Assembly: GCA_022821495.1 (NCBI GenBank)
Contig: JAJEDN010000012.1
Coordinates: 1-43,939 of the forward strand
Direction: 5' to 3'
DNA length: 43,939 nucleotides
Source: Candidatus Poribacteria bacterium
GTDB lineage: Bacteria; Poribacteria; WGA-4E; WGA-3G
Part shown: piece after piece, positions 16,624 to 25,255 of the stretch
Layout of the letters: each line of letters begins with the position of its first letter
Position numbering within the stretch: position 1 is the stretch's first letter
Notes under the pieces: model-generated
Databases searched by the model: none
What the model was told of the DNA's origin: nothing
The model's input: the letters and a program-made list of their open reading frames with translations, nothing else
Program-made: the position numbers and the translations under genes

Positions 16624-16716
16624 GTTTTTCAGTTACCAGTAACCAGTGGCCAGTTACCAGAAAAGAGGCTTTGGAGAATCAGAACACTCTCTTAACTGGA
16701 AACTGTTAACTTCTCT
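16624..16716. repeat. Heptamer-arm hairpin element H6
   Basis: Left arm CAGTTACCAGTAACCAGTGG, CAGTTACCAG; right arm CTCTTAACTGGAAACTGTTAAC. It occupies the whole tig-clpP spacer. Confidence 0.7.
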
Positions 16717-18048
16717 TCAGGTAATTATGAGTGATTGTTTAGCAGATGCACGCTGAATGAGGAACTGATAGATTTTTTCTTGTTGGAGTTGGCCGCGAAA
16801 ATCTTCCAATCGATTGCTCGATTTCAAGAGCTTAGCATATTTTTGAGCGTCTCGATTTTGCTGTTCAGCGGCACGGCGGATTTCATATTCCAATTCATCG
16901 TCAGATACATAGATATTTTCTGCCTCAGCAATAGTATCGAAGATCCATGACTGCTTCGTTTGCTGGACAACATCTCGCCGCAGCTCATCAGGCAGGGTCT
17001 CCATATCAATTCCAGCGGCTTCAGGTGTTTTCTGCTCGTTTGCCAATTGCTGTTTAACGTTCTGAAGTGTCTGTTGTACGTATTGATCGACCAACGGTTC
17101 GGGGATGGCAATATCGGTTTTTTCAATGAGTTGTTCCAACAATTCTGCCTTCTGCTTATCAACTTGTATACTTGTCTCTTCCTCAACGAGATTGTTCCAT
17201 ATCACACCGAAAAGTTGAGAATAGTTTTCATACCCCAAGTCTTTTGCAAACTCATCATCTAAGGGCGGAAGATGCTTCTGCGTAATTGCGTGCAATGTGA
17301 CTTCATATTGAACGGATTGCCCGGTAAGTTCGGTGTTCGGGTGTTCTTGTGGAAAATCGATATCCACGGATTTTGTCTCGCCAATTTGCATGCCAATCAA
17401 TACCTGTTCAAGTTTCTCATGTAAAGCCTTAATGCCGAGTTCCACATCGACATCTTTTCTTGATTCATCATCAATGCGTTCACCATTGCGTAAACATTCC
17501 CAATCCACACGGACACAATCTTTCTCTTCAACAGGACGTTCAACGTCAAGCGGTTCATAGGTTGCTGATTGCGCCTGCAGTCGTGTAATATAGACGTCAA
17601 CATCTTCGCGCGGCACATCAACCGGATTTTTATCGGTTTCAAGTTCTTCGTAAGATGGGAGGCTTATGTTGGGTCGTATATCAACTGTAGCTGAAAACAG
17701 GAGGGGTTCGTTTTCCTTAACTTGCAATTCGTTGAGAGGCGGTGCAAAGGTTGGTTGGGAGAGTGGGTTGAGTTTTTCTCTTTGAATGGCGTCTTCATAG
17801 GCAGGGGCGATGAGATAACGGGCAGCCTCACTATTGAGGTAATCCGGGAATCTTGATTTCAGGATTGTTACAGGTACACGTCCCTTCCGGAACCCCGGGA
17901 TGGAGACTTGGGTGCGCAATGCGTCATAAGTTTCCTCTAATGCTGCATTAACGTCTTCAGCAGGAACCTCTATGTCCAGACGGACTCTCGTGGTGTCTAA
18001 CCTTTCGATTTGAACTCTCAAACTTTTATCCTCATGCTGGGTATCCAA
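16717..18048 (-). CDS. tig: Trigger factor
   Basis: 443 residues. It has the N-terminal ribosome-binding domain with the signature GFRKGRVPVTIL, a central FKBP-type PPIase-like domain (VDWECLRNGERIDD, VDIDFPQEHPN) and the helical C-terminal chaperone domain. It binds nascent chains at the ribosome exit tunnel. The called start is TTG 18048, which lies inside a perfect 7-bp inverted repeat (18040-18060); an alternative TTG at 18021 is preceded by GAGG at good spacing and gives the more typical N-terminus (LRVQIERLDTTRV). Which is used is unclear. The first gene of the tig-clpP-clpX-lon run. Confidence 0.95.
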   Translation of the reverse strand: MDTQHEDKSLRVQIERLDTTRVRLDIEVPAEDVNAALEETYDALRTQVSIPGFRKGRVPVTILKSRFPDYLNSEAARYLIAPAYEDAIQREKLNPLSQPTFAPPLNELQVKENEPLLFSATVDIRPNISLPSYEELETDKNPVDVPREDVDVYITRLQAQSATYEPLDVERPVEEKDCVRVDWECLRNGERIDDESRKDVDVELGIKALHEKLEQVLIGMQIGETKSVDIDFPQEHPNTELTGQSVQYEVTLHAITQKHLPPLDDEFAKDLGYENYSQLFGVIWNNLVEEETSIQVDKQKAELLEQLIEKTDIAIPEPLVDQYVQQTLQNVKQQLANEQKTPEAAGIDMETLPDELRRDVVQQTKQSWIFDTIAEAENIYVSDDELEYEIRRAAEQQNRDAQKYAKLLKSSNRLEDFRGQLQQEKIYQFLIQRASAKQSLIIT

Positions 18049-18060
18049 AACAAGGATACC
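18040..18060 (-). promoter_or_regulatory. Inverted repeat over the tig start region
   Basis: GGTATCC, 7-nt loop, GGATACC. On the minus strand the right half overlaps the TTG at 18048 and the left half follows an AAGG. A hairpin here could mask translation initiation; equally it may be inert. Confidence 0.4.
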
Positions 18061-18124
18061 TTACATCTGATTTTCGTTAGGGCAATCAATTTTACTGGTC
18101 CCTACTCCCCTTGAAGTACGACTA

Positions 18125-18209
18125 TGGGCGAGGAGGGACTTGAACCCTCACGAGGCGTAACCCCAATAGATCCTAAGTCTATCCTGTCTACCAATTCCAG
18201 CACCCGCCC
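18125..18209 (-). tRNA. tRNA-Leu(TAG)
   Basis: 85 nt with a long variable arm, 7-bp acceptor stem GGGCGGG/CTCGCCC, anticodon loop CTTAGGA with anticodon TAG, T-loop GGTTCAAGTCC. The 3' CCA is not encoded. Confidence 0.93.
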
Positions 18210-18233
18210 AAATTCTGTGTATCATATTATTGA

Positions 18234-18306
18234 TGCGCCGTGAAGGAATCGAACCTTCAACCGCCTGATTAAGAGTCAGATGCTCTGCCGATTGAGCTAA
18301 CGGCGC
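18234..18306 (-). tRNA. tRNA-Lys(CTT)
   Basis: 73 nt, acceptor GCGCCGT/ACGGCGC, D-arm GCTCAATCGGCAGAGC, anticodon loop CTCTTAA (anticodon CTT), T-arm GGTTCGATTCC. The 3' CCA is not encoded. Confidence 0.95.
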
Positions 18307-18405
18307 GTTGCTCGTCGCCCTGAATTGTAGATGAGTCTTGTCAGCACCCACTCGCTAATTGCCGTTGCGCGCCCTAAGCCACGCATTCAATATGCCAGAG
18401 ATATA

Positions 18406-18478
18406 CGCGTCCGGAGGGATTCGAACCCCCAACTTATAGTTCCGAAGACTATTGCTCTATCCATTGAACTACGGACGC
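18406..18478 (-). tRNA. tRNA-Arg(TCG)
   Basis: 73 nt, acceptor GCGTCCG/CGGACGC with discriminator G, anticodon loop CTTCGGA (anticodon TCG), T-loop GGTTCGAATCC. Confidence 0.94.
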
Positions 18479-18485
18479 TCATGAG

Positions 18486-18558
18486 GGTGGATGATGGGAT
18501 TTGAACCCACGCCCTCTTGATCCACAGTCAAGCGCTCTGCCCCTGAGCTACATCCACC
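18486..18558 (-). tRNA. tRNA-His(GTG)
   Basis: Acceptor GTGGATG/CATCCAC with the extra G-1 opposite C73 expected of tRNA-His; anticodon loop CTGTGGA (anticodon GTG). Confidence 0.95.
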
Positions 18559-18591
18559 AGATTGATTTTGCCGTGCGTCAGATATAAAAAG

Positions 18592-18665
<74 letters not shown>

Positions 18666-18687
18666 GTGTGTTACGATTCTTTTTTGG

Positions 18688-18763
<76 letters not shown>

Positions 18764-18876
18764 AAAGGCATACGTGGTATAGATTGACAAGCAGTTCGGC
18801 GGCTGTTAGAAACGCCAGCAAAAGGTATAATACGCGCCCCCAAAATGCTCTTTAAATACCACTTTTTAGTTTTTAA

Positions 18877-18905
18877 ATTATACATCATTTTTTCGCGCAT
18901 GTCAA
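18877..18905 (-). promoter_or_regulatory. Consensus sigma-70 promoter of the tRNA cluster
   Basis: On the minus strand TTGACA (18900-18905), 17-nt spacer, TATAAT (18877-18882): a perfect match to both hexamers. Transcription would begin near 18870, run through the six tRNAs and could continue into tig, since no terminator is evident between tRNA-Leu and tig. Confidence 0.85.
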
Positions 18906-19026
18906 ATTAAATATGAAAAATTCTTGCGTTTTTTTGACACGCTGTGCTACACTATTGACCTAATTATAAGCCGAGATTTTCGCACCTTCTTTACCAGTTT
19001 CTCTGCTATCCCGAATACTTGTAACG

Positions 19027-19929
19027 ATGCTTCTTACACCACAATTCCTGAAACAACTTGACCCTTTCTATATTCGTGCAAAACATGCGTTCCGCGGGAA
19101 ATTCAGAGGCGAACGGCGAAGTCTCAATCGCGGTGCTGGTATGGAATTTGCCGATTATCGTGTTTACGAACCCGGCGATGACCTGCGACATGTTGATTGG
19201 AATATTTATGCCCGTTTAGATAGACTTTTCATCAAACTTTTCCATACTGATGAAGGGCTCCCCCTCGTACTTCTTATTGATAATAGCGGTTCCATGGAAT
19301 TCGGTTCTCCCACTAAATTGATATGTGCGAAACAGATTGCCGCCGCATTAGGTTACATCGCCTTGGCACATGCTGACAGCGTTGCAGTCTACACTTGCAG
19401 CGAACGCCTTTTGCCAATACTGCCACCGACATCAGGTAAATCTCAGTTCCAACGTTTGACGAAAGCACTTGACGGAATCGCTGCATCCGGACAAACACGG
19501 TTGAAGGAATGTTTCAAGCAGCTCCCGATGTACCAACGACGCCCGAGTATGGTTGTTATACTTTCAGATTTTTTGGAACTGGGCGGTTACGCGAATGGCT
19601 TCAAATTACTCTCGGGACGCGGGTTCTCTATCACAGCCATCCATTTGATAAGTCCAGAAGAAATGGATCCACAAACACACTTGGAAAGCACAATTGCGGG
19701 TGGCGATTGGTTGGTGGAAGATGCTGAAACAGGTGAAACGAAAGCCGTCACAATTAATGCTGAAACCCTTGCGCAATACCAAGCACAACAGCAGATATTT
19801 TGTGAGACCTTGCAACGCTTCTGTACCGACCAAGCGATTAACTATGCCCAACTCAAAAGTGATACGCCCGTAGAATCTTTTATTTTACAAGAACTCCACA
19901 AGGCGGGTTTCATTCAGAGAAATCGGTAA
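19027..19929 (+). CDS. DUF58 / vWA-like domain protein
   Basis: 300 residues with the DUF58 signature [26 protein letters not shown] (about 38-63) and a von Willebrand A-type MIDAS-like motif LIDNSGSM (about 87-94, DxSxS form), then [12 protein letters not shown]58 proteins usually work with a MoxR AAA+ ATPase, acting as substrate or partner in metal-centre or envelope assembly. Here the only MoxR in view is 13 kb away (32989-34008), so the pair is split. There is no membrane segment, unlike many DUF58 proteins. The next gene, a macro-domain protein, follows 17 nt downstream. Confidence 0.88.
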   Translation: MLLTPQFLKQLDPFYIRAKHAFRGKFRGERRSLNRGAGMEFADYRVYEPGDDLRHVDWNIYARLDRLFIKLFHTDEGLPLVLLIDNSGSMEFGSPTKLICAKQIAAALGYIALAHADSVAVYTCSERLLPILPPTSGKSQFQRLTKALDGIAASGQTRLKECFKQLPMYQRRPSMVVILSDFLELGGYANGFKLLSGRGFSITAIHLISPEEMDPQTHLESTIAGGDWLVEDAETGETKAVTINAETLAQYQAQQQIFCETLQRFCTDQAINYAQLKSDTPVESFILQELHKAGFIQRNR

Positions 19930-19946
19930 AGATCAGGAGATCGTTT

Positions 19947-20498
19947 ATGAAAACACAGATACGACAAACAGACTTGGAACTGATACAAGGCGATATAACC
20001 AAAGCCGATGTTGATGCTATCGTAAATGCGGCGAATAGCCAACTTATCGGCGGCGGTGGCGTAGATGGGGCAATACGGCGTGCTGGCGGTGATCAAATAG
20101 AACAAGCCTGCGCGGAAATCCGCAAACGCGAGGGAGGTTGTCCTACCGGTAAAGCGGTCATTACCACTGGTGGTAACCTACCTGCGAAGTATGTGATTCA
20201 CACAGCCGGACCCGTGTGGGAAGGCGGCAATTCAGGTGAAGCGGAACTGCTTGCGAGTTGTTATCAATCAAGCCTTCGGCTTGCTGTAGAAAACAGTATT
20301 CAGAGCGTTGCGTTTCCATCTATTAGCACCGGTATCTATGGCTACCCAACAGAGAAAGCGGCAGTTGTTGCACTGACTGCGATTGAAGCATTTGTGGAAC
20401 AGACCGACGCTGCGCTAGCAATTATTCAGTTCATATTGTTTGATGATGCTACCTATACATGCTATGAGGATGCCCTGTCCTCTGTCTTCAAAAAATAA
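19947..20498 (+). CDS. Macro-domain protein (O-acetyl-ADP-ribose deacetylase-like)
   Basis: 183 residues, a complete single macro domain: [24 protein letters not shown] (ADP-ribose-binding and catalytic loop with the Asn and the Asp), then [12 protein letters not shown] (second loop). YmdB-type members remove acetyl or ADP-ribosyl groups from O-acetyl-ADP-ribose or modified proteins. AGGAG sits just upstream of the ATG. It lies 17 nt after the DUF58 gene and is probably co-transcribed with it. Confidence 0.92.
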   Translation: MKTQIRQTDLELIQGDITKADVDAIVNAANSQLIGGGGVDGAIRRAGGDQIEQACAEIRKREGGCPTGKAVITTGGNLPAKYVIHTAGPVWEGGNSGEAELLASCYQSSLRLAVENSIQSVAFPSISTGIYGYPTEKAAVVALTAIEAFVEQTDAALAIIQFILFDDATYTCYEDALSSVFKK

Positions 20499-20538
20499 AG
20501 CGTGCTAAAAAGTTATCTGCGCTGAAAGTTGTCCAAAA

Positions 20539-21726
20539 TTGAATACACGCAAATTTAGCCGAGTCTCGCTGATTCTTCCTATCTATATTCCTGCGTTTCT
20601 ATTGGCAACAGGAGGCGGTATTGTTTCCCCAACGCTCTCGATTTACGTCAAATCGTTTGAGTTATCCTATACATTGACAACAGTTGTTCTCGCTGTGGGT
20701 GTGCTCGGAAATGTACCGGCGGGTATTTTGGTGGAGCGACTCGGTCGCAAGCCCTCGATGTTGCTCGGTCTGGTGATGATAGGGTTGTCAACCGTTGGTA
20801 TGGGGATGGCGAGCAGTTTCGTTCAACTCATCGGTGCACAACTGATTGGCGGTGTCGGAAATGCGTTGTGGATGCTTGCACGGCATGCCTACATGACGGA
20901 TGTCATTCCGATGGCGAATCGCGGGAGAGCGATCGCGCTGTTTGGCGGTGTAAACCGGATGGGGACGTTTGCAGGGCAGTTTTGTTCTATCTTCCTCGGC
21001 GTGAACCTCCGGCTTCCCTTTTTTATCTATGCTGGTATTGTGGTACTGAACTTCTTTCTTTGTATCTTTTTTATTCCTGAGACGCGTCGCGGTACGCGTC
21101 AAACGGCTGATAGGAAAGTTCCCTACCTGAAACACCTACTTCAGATATCGCGCCAACATGCACGACTGCTCGCTACAGCAGGGGTAGGGCAGGTATGTGT
21201 CCAAACGCTGCGCCGCGGGTGTCATATCATTATCCCACTCTATGCTGATGAGATTGTAGGATTAAGCACACAGCAAGTCCGATCGGTCGTCATGATATCC
21301 TCAGCGGTAGACATGTCGATGTTTCCAATTGCTGGATTTATGATGGATCGGTTCGGTCGGCGATTTGCGACTGTCCCTGGGATTTGCATTTTTGCGACTG
21401 GCATGGTGTTGATGCCGTTTACAGGATCATTTACGTGGCTGTTGCTGGCAGCGATTTTGATGCGACTCGGCAACGGGATCGCTTCGGGGACAATGATGAC
21501 ACTCGGTGCCGATTTAGCACCACGAGAGGGGACGGGTGAATTCTTAGGTCTGTGGCGGCTCACAGGTGATTTCGGGGGTTCGGCGGGCCCGGTTGTCGTC
21601 GGGAATCTTGCTGATCTGTTTGGGTTAAGTTATTCCGGTTTCGCGTTGGGGGGTATCGGTTATCTCGCGGTGGGGATTTTCTTGTGGTTGGTCCCGGAGA
21701 CGTTAAAAAAAGAGGAAAATAAATAG
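20539..21726 (+). CDS. MFS transporter
   Basis: 395 residues and about twelve hydrophobic segments, starting at TTG. The loop 2-3 MFS signature GILVERLGRKPSMLLG is present, with a related copy in the second half (GFMMDRFGRRFATVPG). This fits a proton-driven drug or metabolite exporter of the DHA-like group; the substrate cannot be told. The gene follows the macro-domain gene by 40 nt and ends in a hairpin that overlaps its stop codon. Confidence 0.9.
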   Translation: MNTRKFSRVSLILPIYIPAFLLATGGGIVSPTLSIYVKSFELSYTLTTVVLAVGVLGNVPAGILVERLGRKPSMLLGLVMIGLSTVGMGMASSFVQLIGAQLIGGVGNALWMLARHAYMTDVIPMANRGRAIALFGGVNRMGTFAGQFCSIFLGVNLRLPFFIYAGIVVLNFFLCIFFIPETRRGTRQTADRKVPYLKHLLQISRQHARLLATAGVGQVCVQTLRRGCHIIIPLYADEIVGLSTQQVRSVVMISSAVDMSMFPIAGFMMDRFGRRFATVPGICIFATGMVLMPFTGSFTWLLLAAILMRLGNGIASGTMMTLGADLAPREGTGEFLGLWRLTGDFGGSAGPVVVGNLADLFGLSYSGFALGGIGYLAVGIFLWLVPETLKKEENK

Positions 21727-21760
21727 GCGCGCTCGAAAGCGTGCCTATGTAGTATTTTTA
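21723..21760 (+). terminator. Terminator-like hairpin after the MFS gene
   Basis: ATAGGCGCGCT, CGAA loop, AGCGTGCCTAT (21723-21748), nearly perfect stem, followed by a short T-rich run. It overlaps the MFS stop codon. Confidence 0.7.
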
Positions 21761-21764
21761 CTGA

Positions 21765-21850
21765 TGCCGGGAAAGGGGCTCGAACCCTTACGCGCATAAT
21801 GCACACTAGACCCTGAACCTAGCCTGTCTACCAAATTCCAGCATCCCGGC
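21765..21850 (-). tRNA. tRNA-Leu(CAG)
   Basis: 86 nt with a long variable arm, acceptor GCCGGGA/TCCCGGC, anticodon loop TTCAGGG (anticodon CAG), T-loop GGTTCGAGCCC. Confidence 0.93.
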
Positions 21851-21860
21851 AAGCAATTAT

Positions 21861-21889
21861 AGTATACGCTAATTTCTGTCCTTTGTCAA
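21861..21889 (-). promoter_or_regulatory. Sigma-70 promoter of tRNA-Leu(CAG)
   Basis: On the minus strand TTGACA (21884-21889), 17-nt spacer, TATACT (21861-21866), placed about 10 nt before the tRNA. Confidence 0.85.
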
Positions 21890-21924
21890 ATTATATTTGG
21901 TTTCTCAAACTTCAAATCTGGTGG

Positions 21925-21967
21925 TTTGTAGTAGGGCAATTTTGCGGCGTAATCGCCCTGCTACAAA
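21925..21967. repeat. Intergenic inverted repeat
   Basis: TTTGTAGTAGGGC (21925-21937) and GCCCTGCTACAAA (21955-21967) pair with one mismatch around a loop. The rest of the 264-base gap before the LamG gene shows nothing recognisable. Confidence 0.6.
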
Positions 21968-22114
21968 TGCATTTACGCTTAGTTCGGAAATCGGATTAAA
22001 CTTGTAATGCACTTGGCAAGTCTAATGTAATTAAGGTGTCAATCACACTTCTACTAATAGGGCGGTTTGTGGTCGTGATATTTTAGTGTACAGCAAAAAA
22101 GGAGTGTAAATTTC

Positions 22115-22861
22115 ATGAAAGTAATAATATTTGTCTGCGCGATACTCGCGCTAAGTCTCGTTGTTGGTTACAGTCAAGCCGAGATTGATCCGGACAAGAT
22201 TGTCGGTATCTGGTTATTGGACGAAGGCAAGGGGGATACCGCTGAAGACGCATCCGAAAACGGGCGTAAAGGCACAATTACCAACAGCAAATGGGTGGAC
22301 GGGAAGGTCGATGGTGCCCTTGAAATCAAGAAGGGTGGAACCGTTACCATTCCGCTTGGGAAAGGTATAATTGACGATAAAGTAACCTTCACACTCTGGA
22401 TAAACTTTACCGACATCGCGGGGCAACAGAACTACTTCTCTATATGGGATCAGAGCAACAACCGCTATGTCCCTTACAAAGAGGGGGCAAATGTCCTCCG
22501 TAGTTGGACGAACACTTGGAATGTTACCAGCGGTGTGACCGTCAAGGCAGGGACCTGGTATCATGTCGCCAATGTCTACGATGGAGACACTTGTAGAATC
22601 TATGTTAACGGCGAAGAGAAAGTGGCACAAAAGGTGCCGAAGTTCCAACTCCAAGATCAAGATCAGACGGCGTGGCTTGCTACGGATAGAGGGACGGGTT
22701 TCCTCTCCGCCGTTATTATGGATGAGGTCGGCATCTTCAACGATGGACTCACCGAAGATGAAGTTCAAGGTATTATGAATGACGGTATCCTTTTCACCGC
22801 CTTCGCTGTGGACCCGTCGGAAAAATTGCCTGTGTTATGGGGTAAACTGAAGGCACAGTAA
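22115..22861 (+). CDS. Secreted LamG/concanavalin A-like domain protein
   Basis: 248 residues. Signal peptide MKVIIFVCAILALSLVVGYSQA, then a LamG-like jelly-roll: GIWLLDEGKGDTAEDASENGRKGTI, VTFTLWINFTD, TWYHVANVYDGDTCRIYVNGE, MDEVGIFNDGLTEDEVQGIM. The pattern is the LamG_3 family, common in cell-surface proteins of marine bacteria where it binds sugars or proteins. No anchor or enzymatic domain is attached. AAAGGAG precedes the ATG by about 10 nt. Confidence 0.88.
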   Translation: MKVIIFVCAILALSLVVGYSQAEIDPDKIVGIWLLDEGKGDTAEDASENGRKGTITNSKWVDGKVDGALEIKKGGTVTIPLGKGIIDDKVTFTLWINFTDIAGQQNYFSIWDQSNNRYVPYKEGANVLRSWTNTWNVTSGVTVKAGTWYHVANVYDGDTCRIYVNGEEKVAQKVPKFQLQDQDQTAWLATDRGTGFLSAVIMDEVGIFNDGLTEDEVQGIMNDGILFTAFAVDPSEKLPVLWGKLKAQ

Positions 22862-22920
22862 TAGTAATTTTGCGGTCTCTGTGTTTTGCTGGGGGCCGCT
22901 TTTACAGAAGGAGGGTGCCG

Positions 22921-23409
22921 ATGCAATACTTTGCGTATGGGTCCAACATGAATGTTTCTCAGACGCAACAACGGTGCCCCGGTATCACGCGTATAGGGAC
23001 ATTTCAACTTGAAGGCTTCCGTCTCGTCTTTAACTACCACGCCGATATTGTCCCCGCGGAGGGGTGTATTGTGCACGGCGGACTCTGGAATATCACAGAA
23101 GACCACGAAGTGGCACTGGATACATACGAAGGCTATCCTACGTACTACGACAAGTATTTCCAAAATGATGTCATGTTTTATAGGATGACAGAAGCGTCTG
23201 AGGATTTGCTGCCCCCGGCAAAATGGTACTTAAAAACCGTTATCCAAGGATACAAGGATTTTGGGTTAACACAAGAAAACTTTGAAGAGAGTCTCGGCGT
23301 CCAACAACTTGGGTTGACGCAAACAGAGCTTGAAGAGAGACTCGGCGTATCAATGGATGAACTCGAACAATTATTCTCCCGCTTGGCAACTTTTCCCGTT
23401 TATCGGTGA
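22921..23409 (+). CDS. Gamma-glutamylcyclotransferase-fold protein
   Basis: 162 residues from the ATG at 22921, chosen because GGAGGG lies just before it and MQYFAYGSNMN is the canonical GGCT/AIG2 opening (the frame is open upstream to 22870). The catalytic Glu candidate lies in LDTYEGYPTYY. GGCT enzymes form 5-oxoproline from gamma-glutamyl amino acids; the fold also includes other amine-handling enzymes. The C-terminal 40 residues contain an internal duplication, GLTQENFEESLGV and GLTQTELEERLGV. It ends 9 nt from the convergent sulfatase gene. Confidence 0.88.
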   Translation: MQYFAYGSNMNVSQTQQRCPGITRIGTFQLEGFRLVFNYHADIVPAEGCIVHGGLWNITEDHEVALDTYEGYPTYYDKYFQNDVMFYRMTEASEDLLPPAKWYLKTVIQGYKDFGLTQENFEESLGVQQLGLTQTELEERLGVSMDELEQLFSRLATFPVYR

Positions 23410-23418
23410 GCTTCGCTC

Positions 23419-25149
23419 TTAGACCACCCGTTTCACATACACATAATATGCCCCAATTGCCAGTTCACCTGATTCGTCTGTGAACTCGGTGTGCATGCGT
23501 GTCTGACCAGTGGTAAGGTTGAACGTAAACGTCACACCTTTCGCATTGGGTGGAATCGCTTGTGTCGCTATCTGCTCTCCAACTCGAATTTGGGCGGTTG
23601 TTAACGCCAAGGCATTTCCACCGTTGTAAAGATCAATATGTTCACCCGGAATGCCATCCGTTATCGCTCTGTCTTCGGCGAGGGGCCATCGACGGAGCTC
23701 AAAACTGTACTGCCCATCTTCTGGTACCTCAATCGCCCAATACCCGTTACACGCCATGCCGCGGCGAATCATCCCCTGATTCCACGCGTGTGCTTCCCCG
23801 TGCCAATCGTGGGTTGTGATACAGGTAATAGGTTCGTTCTGCGTGCCGATGACAATCGGGCAGTCTTCATCAAACCGCTCTGAAACCAGTTTCCACCACG
23901 CTTCATAATGCTCACGGAGTTCAGCGACAACTTCTGGATGTGCATCAGCGACATCGTTCTGTTGGCCGGGATCGGCTTGAATATCGTAGAGTTCTTTGCC
24001 GTTGATGAGCCGCCACTGTTGCGACATCGTCGCGCTGTCTTTCCACTTAATCGGATTTTCGACGCGCTGCGAATCCGTGACGATAACGCGTTCTTCCCAC
24101 GCCTCTGCCTCATTCTTCAATAGTGGGGCAATACTGGTACCGTGGAAAGTCGTATTTTCGGAGATTTCGAGATCACAAAGGTCTATCAATGTAGGGAGCA
24201 GGTCAATATTGGCGGTCAGTTCATGAACCACTTGCTTTTCGGTGAACCCACCACCTGGCCAATGCATAAACAGCGGCACACGGTGCCCACCTTCGTAAGG
24301 GGATCCTTTTTTACCGCGCATTCCAGCGTTGTATCCGTCTTGAACGAACTGCTGGGCATCCAGATTACATCCCATTGCGGAACCGTTATCGGTCATGAAG
24401 ATTAGGATGGTGTTTTCCTCAAGTCCCAGCACTCGGAGGTGATGCCGTAGCCTCGCCATATTGTCGTCAATATTGGTTATCATGCCATAGAAGTTGGCAC
24501 GTTCTCCCGGCACATCTTTCCTTCGGTAGACTTCGCTATAGGCATCGGGAACACGGAACGGACCGTGTGGCGCGTTCGTCGAGAGATAGCAGAGAAATGG
24601 GCGGTTCTGGTCACCTTCAGCCTGTCGCTCAATAAACGCCATCGCCTCCTGAAACCAGACATCGGTGCAGTAACCCTCAAAGGGCTGTTCGGAACCGTTG
24701 CGGAAATAGGTATCGTCGAAATAGTCGTTGCCCCAATAGTCCGGGGTTTGACTGATACCACCGCCGCCGTGGTAGAGTGCCTCATCAAAGCCTCTATCGT
24801 GTGGACGGAACGGGTAGTTATCGCCGAGGTGCCACTTGCCGAACATAGCCGTCTTATAGCCGTTGCGTCGGAAGATATCTGCCATGGTAACCTCATCGCT
24901 GCGGAGGAGCGAGCGTCCGCCGATGGTATGCCATACGCCTGTGGAGTTGCAGTAGTGTCCCGTCATGATGCCCGCGCGTGTCGGTGAGCAGGTGGGACCG
25001 ACGTGCAGGTTCTGCAGTTGCACACTCTCATTAGCAAGTGCGTCGAGATTCGGCGTATTGATAACGGGGTTCCCGGTGCTTCCTAAATCGCCGTAGCCTT
25101 GGTCATCTGTGATGACGAAAACGAGGTTTGGTGTTGTCTGTTCTGCCAC
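23419..25149 (-). CDS. Arylsulfatase-type sulfatase
   Basis: 576 residues. The N-terminus shows the metal ligands in FVITDDQGYGD (D15, D16) and the sulfatase signature CSPTRAGIMTG with C54, P56, R58; the cysteine is the site converted to formylglycine by an activating enzyme not encoded here. The rest follows family S1 sulfatases (GKWHLGDNYPF, HRVPLFMHWPGG). A C-terminal beta-rich segment of about 150 residues (YSFELRRWPLAED...) is an extension. No signal peptide is visible, so it acts in the cytoplasm or is exported otherwise. Substrate probably a sulfated glycan or ester; inference. Confidence 0.93.
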   Translation of the reverse strand: MAEQTTPNLVFVITDDQGYGDLGSTGNPVINTPNLDALANESVQLQNLHVGPTCSPTRAGIMTGHYCNSTGVWHTIGGRSLLRSDEVTMADIFRRNGYKTAMFGKWHLGDNYPFRPHDRGFDEALYHGGGGISQTPDYWGNDYFDDTYFRNGSEQPFEGYCTDVWFQEAMAFIERQAEGDQNRPFLCYLSTNAPHGPFRVPDAYSEVYRRKDVPGERANFYGMITNIDDNMARLRHHLRVLGLEENTILIFMTDNGSAMGCNLDAQQFVQDGYNAGMRGKKGSPYEGGHRVPLFMHWPGGGFTEKQVVHELTANIDLLPTLIDLCDLEISENTTFHGTSIAPLLKNEAEAWEERVIVTDSQRVENPIKWKDSATMSQQWRLINGKELYDIQADPGQQNDVADAHPEVVAELREHYEAWWKLVSERFDEDCPIVIGTQNEPITCITTHDWHGEAHAWNQGMIRRGMACNGYWAIEVPEDGQYSFELRRWPLAEDRAITDGIPGEHIDLYNGGNALALTTAQIRVGEQIATQAIPPNAKGVTFTFNLTTGQTRMHTEFTDESGELAIGAYYVYVKRVV

Positions 25150-25255
25150 GATTCATATCTCCTGTATGTGATTAAAAGGCACGCCTACCAGTTATCTGGC
25201 GGCGCGCCTAAATGTGTGCAACGTTCACAATACTATAAGCCGGGATTGATAAGGT

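Noticed and set aside
19027..20498. DUF58 plus macro-domain pair as an antiphage system
   Set aside because: Neither gene has defence-type companions nearby, and both families have common housekeeping roles; no evidence in the sequence supports defence.
22870..22920. Upstream start of the gamma-glutamylcyclotransferase gene
   Set aside because: The family opening and ribosome binding site both point to ATG 22921.
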